NCBI GenBank assembly: GCA_947473305.1
Contig: CANJCB010000041.1
Location: 1 to 35,916 of the forward strand
Reading direction: 5' to 3'
DNA: 35,916 nt
Source: Rhodospirillales bacterium
GTDB taxonomy: Bacteria; Pseudomonadota; Alphaproteobacteria; ATCC43930; CGMCC-115725
The notes beneath the pieces are model-generated. The model did no database searches, was not told the DNA's origin, and was given only the letters and a program-made list of their open reading frames with translations. This document shows positions 28,806 through 35,916 of this stretch, piece by piece. A program made the position numbers and the translations under genes. Every line of letters begins with the position of its first letter. The first letter of the stretch is position 1.

Positions 28806-29819
28806 ATGGAAACCCGGACGGAAATCTATCGTCATCTGATCGAGACCCCCGACGCCTGGACCGGACCGTCGCTCGGCGGCAAGGAGGCTTTGGTTCATCC
28901 GCTCTCAGCCGCCCATCTTGAGGCGATCGACGAGCTTTTGAAGAAGACGCGGCACCTGAAACCGCAGGAGATCACCCGCGCGGACTTCGACCATCCGCTG
29001 CTGAACAAGCTGCTGGCCGACTATTACGAGACCATCATGAATGGTCGCGGCGTGGTGCTCATTCGCGGGGTAACGCAGGACCGCTACAGTCCCGAGGATT
29101 TCGAGCGGATCTATTGGGGCTTCGGGACCCATTGGGGCGATGCTGCCGTGCAGAGCACCAGGGGCGATCGCCTGGGACATGTGCGGGAAGACAAGGACAA
29201 TCCCGACGCGCGCGGCTACCGCACCTCGGCGGAGCTTGCCTATCATACGGATTCCTACGAGATCGTTGGCCTCATGTGCGTCGAGCGGGCGGAGAGCGGG
29301 GGCTACAGCCGGCTTACCAGCACGACCGCCATCCACAACGAGATCTTCAAGAACCGCCCGGAACTGCTGCCCGCGCTTTATCGCGGTGTGCCCCATGCGG
29401 TGCTGGAAGCCCGCCGCTCGGCCCAGCCGGTGACGCCCTATAACGTGCCGGTCTTCTCTTGCGTCGATGGCAAGGTGAGCTGCCTTTACAGCCGCATGTT
29501 CATGGTGGCCGCGGTGGAGCGGACGGGGATCGAGTTTCCGCCGGATTTTGCCGAGGTCTGCACCTATTTCGAGGAACTGGCCAAGAGCGACGAGATGAAG
29601 CTGAGCTTCGTGCTGGAGCCGGGCGAAATGCTGGTCTGGAACAATTTCACGACGCTCCATTCCCGCACCAAGTTCGAAGATTCGGAGAAGCACCAGCGGG
29701 ATCTGCTGCGGCTCTGGCTTAATGTCGAGAACGGCCGGCCGGTCGTGCCGGAACTCTTCACCTGGGCCAATATCTACAACAGTCTTTATAAGGATCAGGC
29801 CGTCGCCAAGGCGAGCTGA
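28806..29819 (+). CDS. TauD/TfdA-family Fe(II)/2-oxoglutarate dioxygenase
   Basis: This is a 337-residue non-heme iron oxygenase. The facial triad is His147 and Asp149 (LAYHTDSYEIVGL) and His285 (NNFTTLHSRTKF), and Arg302 in QRDLLRLWLNVE is placed to bind 2-oxoglutarate. The leading part GRGVVLIRGVTQDRYSPEDF is typical of the TauD superfamily. Likely chemistry is hydroxylation that leads to removal of an alkyl, sulfonate or amine group, or ring modification; the substrate is open. The start at ATG 28806 has GGGAG 6 bases upstream; a TTG two codons earlier would overlap the previous gene's stop. It lies 2 bases after the NicX-like gene and so is co-transcribed with it. Confidence 0.88.
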   Translation: METRTEIYRHLIETPDAWTGPSLGGKEALVHPLSAAHLEAIDELLKKTRHLKPQEITRADFDHPLLNKLLADYYETIMNGRGVVLIRGVTQDRYSPEDFERIYWGFGTHWGDAAVQSTRGDRLGHVREDKDNPDARGYRTSAELAYHTDSYEIVGLMCVERAESGGYSRLTSTTAIHNEIFKNRPELLPALYRGVPHAVLEARRSAQPVTPYNVPVFSCVDGKVSCLYSRMFMVAAVERTGIEFPPDFAEVCTYFEELAKSDEMKLSFVLEPGEMLVWNNFTTLHSRTKFEDSEKHQRDLLRLWLNVENGRPVVPELFTWANIYNSLYKDQAVAKAS

Positions 29820-29858
29820 TCTCAAAGACCAAACGACATGATCGACTGGGGGCTTCAA

Positions 29859-31472
29859 GTGACTGAACGGAAATCGACGGGACCGAAGGCCGTGGTAGCG
29901 GCTCTGCTGGCGAGCGGCGTATTGGCGGCAGGTTTCGCCTCGCCGGCCTTTGCCGATGCGACCACGCCGGTCAGGGGCGGCACGCTCATCACGACGCTGG
30001 GGGCTGATCCGCCCGGGCTCAATCCTGTCCTTTCAACGGCTCTGGGCGATTCGATCACGGGCTGCATGCTCTACTCGGCCTTGCTGTCGGTCACCAAGAC
30101 AGGCGAGCCCAAGCCTTATCTCGCCAAGAATTTCACCGTCAGCCCGGACGGGCTCACCTATACGCTGGAGCTCAACAAGGCGGAGTGGAGCGACGGCAAG
30201 CCCCTGACCTCCGAGGACGTCAAATACTCGCTGACCGAGGTCAATGCGAAATACGGCTCGCATTATTCGGCCGTTGCGCGGAGTCTAGAGGGGATCGAGA
30301 CCCCTGCGCTCGACAAGGTGGTCTTCAAGCTCAAGCATCCGACCGCCTATTTGCCGCTGTCGCTGGCCTGCGGCGGCGGCGGGGCGATCCTGCCGGCGCA
30401 TATCTTCCGCGGCACGAATGTGCTGCAAAATCCGGCCAATACCCAGACGCCGGTCGGCTCCGGCCCCTTCATGCTGAAGGAATGGAAACGCGGCGATCAC
30501 ATCCGCATGGTGCGGAACCCGAAATATTTCGAGCCGGACAAGCCCTATCTCGACGACATCGTCCTGCGGATCATGCCACAGGCGGGCTCCCGGACCCGGG
30601 CCCTCATCGCGGGCGAGCTTGATTATCTCTTCTTCTATTACCTGCCGGCGAGCGACCACACCCAGATCGAGAGCGATCCCAAGCTGAAGCTCGCGACCTC
30701 CACCATGCCGCCTGTGCTGGACATCATGTCCTTCAACGTTGCGCGCAAGCCGCTCGAAGACAAGCGGGTGCGTCAGGCGCTGATGATGGCGACCGACCGC
30801 GATTACCTGGTCAAGAACGCCTGGTCGGGCAAGGGCAAGGTCGGGACCATGCCCTTCACGACGGAACTCCCCTGGACCGTCAATCCGGATGTGGACTATC
30901 GGAAGCTCTATCCCTTCGACTATGCGAAGGCCAACGCGCTCCTGGACGAGGCGGGCTATCCGCGTGGAGCGAACGGCATCCGCTTCAAGCTCAAGATGGT
31001 CTATGCGACGGAAGAGGCTGAGTTGGCGCTGGCCGCGGTCGCTGCCAAGGCCATGTGGCGCAATGTGGGCGTGGATATGGAAGTCTTCGGCGAGGATCGC
31101 GCCGCCCAGCTTCAGAAGGTCTTCAAGGATCACGATTTCGACGTGACGCTCAACGGCTGCGGCACCTTCTTCGATCCGGCCCTGGGCCTGGAGCGCCTCT
31201 ACATCAAGGCCACCATCGGCAACGTCTATGGCAATGCCTCGAGCTTCATCAATCCGGAGATCGAGACCCTGCTGCATGACGCCGGAAGCGCCACCAAACA
31301 GGCCGACAGGACCAAGCTCTATCAGGTCGCCCAGGCAAAGATCGCCGATGAGCTGCCGGTGGTGACTCTGCGGGAAAAGGGCAATTTCAATGCGGCCTCC
31401 AAGAAGGTCCATTGGGACGAAACACTGACCGACCAGTGGCGGAACTGGGCGGATTTCTGGATGGAAAAATAG
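29859..31472 (+). CDS. Family-5 (dipeptide/oligopeptide-type) ABC solute-binding protein
   Basis: This 537-residue periplasmic receptor has a classical signal peptide: MTERKSTGPKAVVAALLA, a hydrophobic core and SPAFA, with cleavage before DATTPVRGG. The mature part has the SBP_bac_5 landmarks TLITTLGADPPGLNPVLSTA, KNFTVSPDGLTYTLELNKAE-W-S-DGKPLTSEDV, VGSGPFMLKEWKRGD and YPFDYAKANALLDEAGYP. GTG 29859 is preferred because a G-rich stretch (29848-29852) is well spaced and the signal peptide begins there; an ATG at 29838 adds seven residues without ribosome binding bases. No DppB, C, D or F partner is in the window. It lies within the oxygenase operon (40 bases after the TauD-like gene), so it presumably imports the pathway substrate through distant permeases. 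Confidence 0.9.
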   Translation: MTERKSTGPKAVVAALLASGVLAAGFASPAFADATTPVRGGTLITTLGADPPGLNPVLSTALGDSITGCMLYSALLSVTKTGEPKPYLAKNFTVSPDGLTYTLELNKAEWSDGKPLTSEDVKYSLTEVNAKYGSHYSAVARSLEGIETPALDKVVFKLKHPTAYLPLSLACGGGGAILPAHIFRGTNVLQNPANTQTPVGSGPFMLKEWKRGDHIRMVRNPKYFEPDKPYLDDIVLRIMPQAGSRTRALIAGELDYLFFYYLPASDHTQIESDPKLKLATSTMPPVLDIMSFNVARKPLEDKRVRQALMMATDRDYLVKNAWSGKGKVGTMPFTTELPWTVNPDVDYRKLYPFDYAKANALLDEAGYPRGANGIRFKLKMVYATEEAELALAAVAAKAMWRNVGVDMEVFGEDRAAQLQKVFKDHDFDVTLNGCGTFFDPALGLERLYIKATIGNVYGNASSFINPEIETLLHDAGSATKQADRTKLYQVAQAKIADELPVVTLREKGNFNAASKKVHWDETLTDQWRNWADFWMEK

Positions 31473-31490
31473 TCGACAGGAGGTGCTCCG

Positions 31491-33797
31491 GTGACGGTAC
31501 GTGGTGGTTCAGCCCTCGCCGGGGCGCTTTTCGGCCAGCCGCTCGAGCGGCGGGAGGATGCCAAGCTCCTGACGGGAGCCGGCTGCTTTACGGATGACGT
31601 CGACCTGCCGGGCATGGTCCATGCGACCATTCTCCGCAGCCCCATGGCCCATGCCCGGATCGTCTCGATCGATATCGAGGAAGCCCGTGCCGCTCCGGGG
31701 GTGATCGCCGTCATCACTGCCGCCGATACGGGAATGCTCCCGCCAATTCCCGTAAGACTGGCTCAGCTTCCCGGTCTCTTCCCTAAATTCTCCCAATTTC
31801 CCCTCGCGGGAGACCGGGTGCGCTATGTCGGCGAGCCCGTGGCGGTGGTGGTCGCGGAGGACCGCTATTTCGCCGAGGATGCGGCGGAACTCATCCAGGT
31901 TGATTACGAGGCTCTCCCCGTGCTGGTCAGCGCCGAAGAGGCGACCCGGGACGCGGTGCTGATCCATCCGGAACTCGGCACCAATGTGGCGTCCCGCTAC
32001 ACGGTGTCCCACGGCGATGTGGATGCGGCCTTCGCCGCGGCCGCCTATCGCCGCAAGGAGCACTTCCGCTGCCAGCGCCACACGGCCTTGCCGATGGAAA
32101 CCCGTGGCATCGTCGCTCATTGGGACGAGGCGGTGGATCTGCTGCATATCTGGGGGGCTGCGAAAGTTCCCTTCTCGACGCGCCGGATGCTGGCGGAAAT
32201 GCTGGCGATTCCCGTCGATTCCATCGACATGATCGGCCACGACATCGGCGGAGCCTTCGGGGTTCGGGGCGAATTCTATTCGGAGGACGTGCTGATCCCG
32301 CTGCTGGCGCGCAAGCTCAGGCGGCCGGTCAAATGGATCGAGGATCGCCGGGAACATCTCATGGCGACGAACCATGCCCGCGAGATGGAATGCGAGCTGG
32401 AAATCGCGGTTGATGCCCAGGGCAAGATCCTCGCCTTTCGTGGGGATCTCCTAGTCAATATGGGGGCCTATTCCCGCCCCAACGGCGGCGTCGCGCCCTC
32501 GCGGGCGGCCCAGACCATGCCGGGACCCTATAAGGTCCAGAATTTCGAATGCCGGGTCACGGCTGTCATGACCAACAAGACGCCGGCCGCCTCCTACCGC
32601 GGGCCGGGTCGCTACGAGGCGAATTTCTTCCGCGAGCGGCTGATGGACATGGCGGCCGCCGACCTTAGGATCGACCCGGCGGATTTCCGGCTTCGGAACC
32701 TGCTGCGGGCCGCCGACATGCCCTTCTCGCTGGGGGCGCTGGTGCCCTACATGAAAGCGCCAGTGATCTACGACACGGGCGACCATGTGGAGACGATGCA
32801 GGCGGCACTCGATGCCATCGATTACCCGGCTCTGCGGAAGCTCAGTGGCAAGCTGATCGACGGCAAACTGCACGGCGTCGGGATCGGCTGCTATGCCGCG
32901 TCGAACGGGGGCGGCCCTTCCGAATTCGCCAAGATCATCGTCTCAGGCAGCGGTACCGAAGTCCATGTAGGCGCATCGCCCTCAGGGCAGGGACATGAGA
33001 CCACCATGGCCCAATTGGTCGCCCATCAGCTCGGGCTCGATTACGAGCGGGTGACCATGGTGAACGGCGGGACCCGCTATCTGGAAAACGGCAATGGCAG
33101 CTGGCACAGCCGCTCCTTGCTGATGGGCGGCAGCGCCCTGAAGCTCGCCAGCGACAAGATCAAGGAACAGGCCCTGGCGCTCGCGGCGGAGCGGATGGCG
33201 GTGGGGCGGCAGGCGCTCGAATACAGGAACGGCGCGGTCTTCCTGATCGGCGAAGAGGAGCCGTCGCTTTCCCTTGAGGAGATCGCCGCAGAGGCGGGAT
33301 CCCTGGAGGCGGACGCCACCTTCGTGACCGACGACCTGACCTTCAGCTACGGCGCGCAGATCGCCCATGTGGCCGTCGATCCCGGAACCCTCCAGGTCGA
33401 GGTGCTGCGCTTCCTGGTGGTGGAGGACCTGGGCACCGTGCTGAACCCGCTCGTCGTGCATGGCCAGGCGATCGGCGGCACGGTCCAGGGCATGGGCAGC
33501 GCTCTGCTCGACGAACTCGTCTACGACGACATGGGGCAGCTTCTGACGGGCAGCCTCGCCGATTATCTCACGCCCACCAGTACCGAATTCCCCCGCGTCG
33601 AAGCGATCACGCTGGAGAACCATCCGACGCCTCAGAACCTGATCGGCTCCAAGGGCGCGGCGGAGGGCGGGATCGGCGGGCCGGGGGCGGCGCTCGCTAA
33701 TGCGGTCGCGGATGCGCTTCGGCCCTTGGGCGTAACGATCCGCGACCTGCCATTGAGCCCCGCCAGATTGTACGGGGCTCTGTCCGACGCCGCCTAA
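31491..33797 (+). CDS. Xanthine dehydrogenase-family molybdenum hydroxylase, large (Moco) subunit
   Basis: The 768 residues carry the molybdopterin-cytosine-type large subunit fold. Landmarks are LTGAGCFTDDVDLPGMVHA and GEPVAVVVAED at the N-terminus, HDIGGAFGVRGEF (near 253), ASYRGPGRYEANFFRERL (368-385; the form-II pattern, not the AYRCSFR of CO dehydrogenase), and GSKGAAEGGIGGPG with the catalytic Glu725. Such enzymes hydroxylate N-heterocycles or aldehydes at carbon using water. Partners normally needed, a 2Fe-2S subunit and often an FAD subunit, are not in the window. The GTG start 31491 has a perfect AGGAGGT 6 bases ahead. It ends the + strand run; its TAA overlaps the stop of the convergent aldolase-fold gene by 4 bases. 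Confidence 0.92.
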   Translation: MTVRGGSALAGALFGQPLERREDAKLLTGAGCFTDDVDLPGMVHATILRSPMAHARIVSIDIEEARAAPGVIAVITAADTGMLPPIPVRLAQLPGLFPKFSQFPLAGDRVRYVGEPVAVVVAEDRYFAEDAAELIQVDYEALPVLVSAEEATRDAVLIHPELGTNVASRYTVSHGDVDAAFAAAAYRRKEHFRCQRHTALPMETRGIVAHWDEAVDLLHIWGAAKVPFSTRRMLAEMLAIPVDSIDMIGHDIGGAFGVRGEFYSEDVLIPLLARKLRRPVKWIEDRREHLMATNHAREMECELEIAVDAQGKILAFRGDLLVNMGAYSRPNGGVAPSRAAQTMPGPYKVQNFECRVTAVMTNKTPAASYRGPGRYEANFFRERLMDMAAADLRIDPADFRLRNLLRAADMPFSLGALVPYMKAPVIYDTGDHVETMQAALDAIDYPALRKLSGKLIDGKLHGVGIGCYAASNGGGPSEFAKIIVSGSGTEVHVGASPSGQGHETTMAQLVAHQLGLDYERVTMVNGGTRYLENGNGSWHSRSLLMGGSALKLASDKIKEQALALAAERMAVGRQALEYRNGAVFLIGEEEPSLSLEEIAAEAGSLEADATFVTDDLTFSYGAQIAHVAVDPGTLQVEVLRFLVVEDLGTVLNPLVVHGQAIGGTVQGMGSALLDELVYDDMGQLLTGSLADYLTPTSTEFPRVEAITLENHPTPQNLIGSKGAAEGGIGGPGAALANAVADALRPLGVTIRDLPLSPARLYGALSDAA

Positions 33798-34579
33798 TCG
33801 CGGAAGTCGGTCTCGGGATTGATGAGCAGCCGCTTCAGCGCCTCGAAATGGTTCTCCGCCCCGGATTTGCCGTTGTAACGGGCCGGGACTTTCTGCTGGC
33901 CCAGGGTGAAGTCGACCATGTCCGGGGAGATATGCCTCAGCGGTTGGCCGGTCCAATAGGCATAGACCTGAAGCTGGGCGGCGCGCTCGATGTAGTAGAG
34001 GCGGTTATAGGCATCTGCCACCGTCTTGCCGATCGTCACGACGCCATGGTTCGCCATCATCAGCGCGGTCTTATCGCCGAGGATATTGGTGAGGCGCACG
34101 CCCTCGGCCGGATCATGGGCGAAGCCCTCATATTCTTCGTCATAGGCGACGCTGTCCACGAACTGGAGTTCGTTCTGCCCGATCGGCTGGAAGCGCTGGT
34201 TCTTCAGGCGGGTCAAGGTCGTGCAATAGAGCATATGGGTATGCATGACGCAGGCCGCTGCTTCGGGTTTGAGCCGGTGCATCGGCGCATGGATGCAGAA
34301 GGTGGAGCGCTCCACGTCGCCTTCGCCGCTCAGGATCTCGCCCGTGTTCAGGTCGACTTCCATGAAGCAGCTCGCGGTCACCTCCAGCCAATGGAGCCCA
34401 TAGGGGATCTGAAGATAGCGGTCGGGCTTGCCCGGGACGGCGAGCGTCAGGTGGTTGGCGATGCCGGAATGGTAATTGGCCTTGGCCGCGAGCCGATGGG
34501 CGGCGGCGAGGTCGACGCGGGCCCTCCATTCGGCGCTGTCCTGGCCGATACGCGGGGCCTTGGGCTGGAATGCTTTCAT
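33794..34579 (-). CDS. Class II aldolase/adducin-fold protein, possible decarboxylase
   Basis: This 261-residue protein of the class II aldolase/adducin family has metal ligands His113 and His115 (VMHTHMLY) and His178 (MMANHGVV). The N-terminal LAAKANYHSGIANHLTLAVPG stretch (about residues 30-50) is also typical of the fold. In fuculose-aldolase-type enzymes a PSSE-x-x-x-H segment supplies the acid/base Glu; the matching segment here is ERSTFCIH, with Thr in place of Glu, so a true sugar-phosphate aldolase is unlikely. The same fold includes the pyridine-dicarboxylate decarboxylase of vitamin B6 breakdown, which would suit this cluster, but that is inference. ATG 34579 has AGGAGA about 7 bases ahead; the longer frame to 34684 overlaps the upstream gene. 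It is 22 bases after the binding-protein gene and in its operon. Confidence 0.83.
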   Translation of the reverse strand: MKAFQPKAPRIGQDSAEWRARVDLAAAHRLAAKANYHSGIANHLTLAVPGKPDRYLQIPYGLHWLEVTASCFMEVDLNTGEILSGEGDVERSTFCIHAPMHRLKPEAAACVMHTHMLYCTTLTRLKNQRFQPIGQNELQFVDSVAYDEEYEGFAHDPAEGVRLTNILGDKTALMMANHGVVTIGKTVADAYNRLYYIERAAQLQVYAYWTGQPLRHISPDMVDFTLGQQKVPARYNGKSGAENHFEALKRLLINPETDFRD

Positions 34580-34601
34580 CTGAAATCTCCTGGTTCGCTG
34601 A

Positions 34602-35591
34602 TCAGTTGCCGGTAAAGCCTTTGGCGAATACTTCGTCGGGCTTGATATCGTTGTCGAGCTTGAAAGCTTTTTTGGTGAGTTCAATCGAGCGTAGCACGCG
34701 ATCTTCGGTCACGTTACCGAAACCATGCTGCTTCTTATAGGGCGTCTCGATCGCTTCGATGGAATAGCCCCATTGGATAAAGGTCGTCTCGCGGTCGAGG
34801 GTGGGATTGTATTTGACCATGATGTCGGTCGCCGCGTCCGGATTGGCGAGCGAGAAAGCGACAGCCTTGGCCGTTGCAGAGGCAAAGCCCTTGGCGTCCT
34901 GCGGTCGCTCGCTGAGAAGGCTCGTCTTGGCCATGAAGAGGAAACCAAGCCCGTCGTAGCCCCATTTCGCATAGGGGCTGTAGAAGACCTTCTTCCCCTG
35001 CGGCTTCAGGATCTTTTCCAGCACCGGCACGTCGCTGTCGAGTGCCGCTCCGAAAGCATCGACCGAGCCGTTCGCCACCAGCGTGATGAGGCTTGCGGTA
35101 TTGGCCGTGACCCATTGGAGCTTCTCGGGGTCCAACCCGTTGAGATCCATGATCACGGGCATGATCGACTTGGTCGAGCTCGTCGCCGGAGAGCCGATCT
35201 TGATGGTCAGGAGAGACTTCAGATCCGGGATCGGCTTCAGCGATGCAAGTCCGTTCGGTGTATCGACCACAAAGGCCTGGAACATCTTGATCTTAGCGCC
35301 CTTGGCCACGGCCTGGATCAAGGCGGTCGCTTCGATGAGGCCGAATTCGGCCTGACCCCCGTCGACTGCCGTGGCGACAAAGCCGCTGCCGCTCGACGGC
35401 AGGACCTGGAGGTCAAGCCCGACCTCCTTGTAATAGCCCTTTTCGATCCCTACGAAGAAAGGGGCGTGCCGTCCGGCAAGCGCATAATTGAGGAGAAGGG
35501 TGGATTTCTTCGGTGCCTGGGCCGAGGTCCCGCAGCCCCCTGCCAGAATCAGTGCGAGCGCTAGAAATGCGAGCCGCCCGTATTTTGCCAT
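34602..35591 (-). CDS. NMT1/THI5-like (SsuA/TauA-type) ABC solute-binding protein
   Basis: This 329-residue exported receptor has an N-terminal hydrophobic signal, LAFLALALILAGGCGTSAQA. It contains a cysteine in AGGC, not a canonical lipobox, so signal peptidase I cleavage after AQA is equally likely. The mature part starts with the family pattern LLLNYALAGRHAPFFVGIEK, then GYYKEVGLDLQVLPSSGSG and VDGGQAEFGLIEATALI. Relatives bind thiamine pyrimidine precursors, nitrate, alkylsulfonates or aromatic acids; N-Y-A-L-x-x-x-H-A-P-F is closest to the ThiY/THI5 type (from memory). ATG 35591 has GGGAG and AGGA upstream. No permease or ATPase of this class is in the window. It leads the two-gene minus operon with the aldolase-fold gene, suggesting uptake of that enzyme's substrate or precursor. 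Confidence 0.88.
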   Translation of the reverse strand: MAKYGRLAFLALALILAGGCGTSAQAPKKSTLLLNYALAGRHAPFFVGIEKGYYKEVGLDLQVLPSSGSGFVATAVDGGQAEFGLIEATALIQAVAKGAKIKMFQAFVVDTPNGLASLKPIPDLKSLLTIKIGSPATSSTKSIMPVIMDLNGLDPEKLQWVTANTASLITLVANGSVDAFGAALDSDVPVLEKILKPQGKKVFYSPYAKWGYDGLGFLFMAKTSLLSERPQDAKGFASATAKAVAFSLANPDAATDIMVKYNPTLDRETTFIQWGYSIEAIETPYKKQHGFGNVTEDRVLRSIELTKKAFKLDNDIKPDEVFAKGFTGN

Positions 35592-35649
35592 GTCCTGCTC
35601 CCTTGCTTTCGACGGTCGGCCGGGCGCTCGACGGGCCAGCTTTCGCAGG

Positions 35650-35679
35650 ATGATAAGAGGCTCGTGCCAAAAAGATCAA
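35650..35679 (-). promoter_or_regulatory. Candidate promoter of the NMT1-like receptor/aldolase operon
   Basis: On the minus strand TTGATC (35679-35674), an 18-base spacer and TATCAT (35655-35650) lie 59 bases before the ATG. The fit is 4/6 and 5/6 to the sigma-70 consensus. Confidence 0.35.
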
Positions 35680-35768
35680 TATGTTCAAAATTTGGTGGCG
35701 AACCCACTCCTGGCTTGGCCGATCTGTGCGGTCCATCACATTGTTTCAAGACCTTAACTACCATATCG

Positions 35769-35916
35769 GTAACAGGGGCAAAACCCTGGGCGCGTCAAGT
35801 TGACTCGCTGCAGCCGAAGGGCATTCCGCGCGGGGGCATTTTCTGATTCTGTGGTGGGATGTCGCCGCCCAATGATCTCGACAATCTTTCCGCCGCCGAT
35901 TTGAAGGCGCTGGTGC
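35769..35916 (+). mobile_element. Possible left end of an IS66-type insertion sequence
   Basis: The bases GTAACAGGGGC begin at 35769, 90 bases ahead of a transposase-like start, and IS66-family ends typically begin with GTAA. A perfect GTCAAGTTGAC palindrome (35794-35804) lies in this leader. Only one end is visible, so terminal repeats and the target duplication cannot be tested. The class call rests on the peptide that follows. Confidence 0.25.
35859..35916 (+). CDS. IS66-family transposase N-terminus (cut by the window edge)
   Basis: Only 19 codons are visible: MSPPNDLDNLSAADLKALV. IS66-type TnpC proteins often start with a similar Pro/Asp/Leu stretch, then SxAxLKALV and a long coiled coil. 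A GGTGGG lies just ahead of the ATG. The rest of the gene is outside the window. If right, it would be a single-ORF IS66 member because no tnpA or tnpB precedes it within the short leader. Confidence 0.42.
   Translation, partial: MSPPNDLDNLSAADLKALV

Noticed and set aside
34602-35768. Possible TPP or pyrimidine riboswitch ahead of the NMT1-like receptor gene
   Set aside because: The leader between the candidate promoter and the ATG is only about 55 bases, and no TPP-box consensus was seen.
35759-35771. TACC-N5-GGTA inverted repeat near the right edge
   Set aside because: It overlaps the proposed IS end and has no second copy; symmetry is limited to the outer four bases.

Overview
The window is GC-rich, densely coded, and uses ATG with some GTG starts. 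Protein families, the Kdp operon layout with two tiny membrane ORFs ahead of kdpA, and the mix of Liv-type transporters with catabolic oxygenases point to an alphaproteobacterium of soil or rhizosphere type (Rhizobiales or Rhodospirillales). No rRNA or tRNA gene, CRISPR array or plasmid origin was seen. The right edge appears to enter an insertion sequence of the IS66 type.

Left part (1-9074): a carboxymuconolactone-decarboxylase-family protein, then a complete high-affinity K+ uptake operon: a small membrane ORF, kdpF, kdpA, kdpB, kdpC, kdpD and kdpE, all on the + strand with short gaps or overlaps. This part is ordinary and well supported.

Middle part (9222-20089): a two-domain VOC (extradiol dioxygenase-like) protein paired with a heme-oxygenase-like diiron protein, then a Tat-type solute-binding protein ending at a strong terminator. 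Facing it is a minus-strand Liv-type ABC transporter (livG-livF-livH-livM) with no LivJ. Next come the 3' remnant of a peptide-type binding-protein gene, a GlcD-like flavin oxidase, a small unknown protein, an isochorismatase-fold amidohydrolase, and a divergent hydantoinase/dihydropyrimidinase-like enzyme.

Right part (20274-35591): a GntR/FCD regulator opens a run with a SAM methyltransferase, a tandem alpha/beta-hydrolase lacking both nucleophile serines, and a GT-C-like membrane protein. A CinA homologue faces it. A second + strand run follows: FAD monooxygenase, NicX-like (M29-fold) dioxygenase, TauD-like dioxygenase, dipeptide-type binding protein, and a molybdenum hydroxylase large subunit. 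It converges, with overlapping stop codons, on a minus-strand pair: a class II aldolase-fold protein and an NMT1/THI5-like binding protein.

Together the accessory genes look like a catabolic island for a small N-containing ring compound. The Mo hydroxylase, flavin monooxygenase, NicX-like ring-opening dioxygenase and isochorismatase-fold amidase are the fold types used in nicotinate degradation. The class II aldolase fold and the NMT1-like binding protein recall pyridoxine or pyrimidine catabolism. The substrate is not known, and several expected parts are absent: the Mo-hydroxylase Fe-S subunit, maleate isomerase, and permeases for three binding proteins. A shared 11-bp palindrome in front of the hydantoinase gene and the gntR gene suggests that the GntR protein controls at least part of the island.
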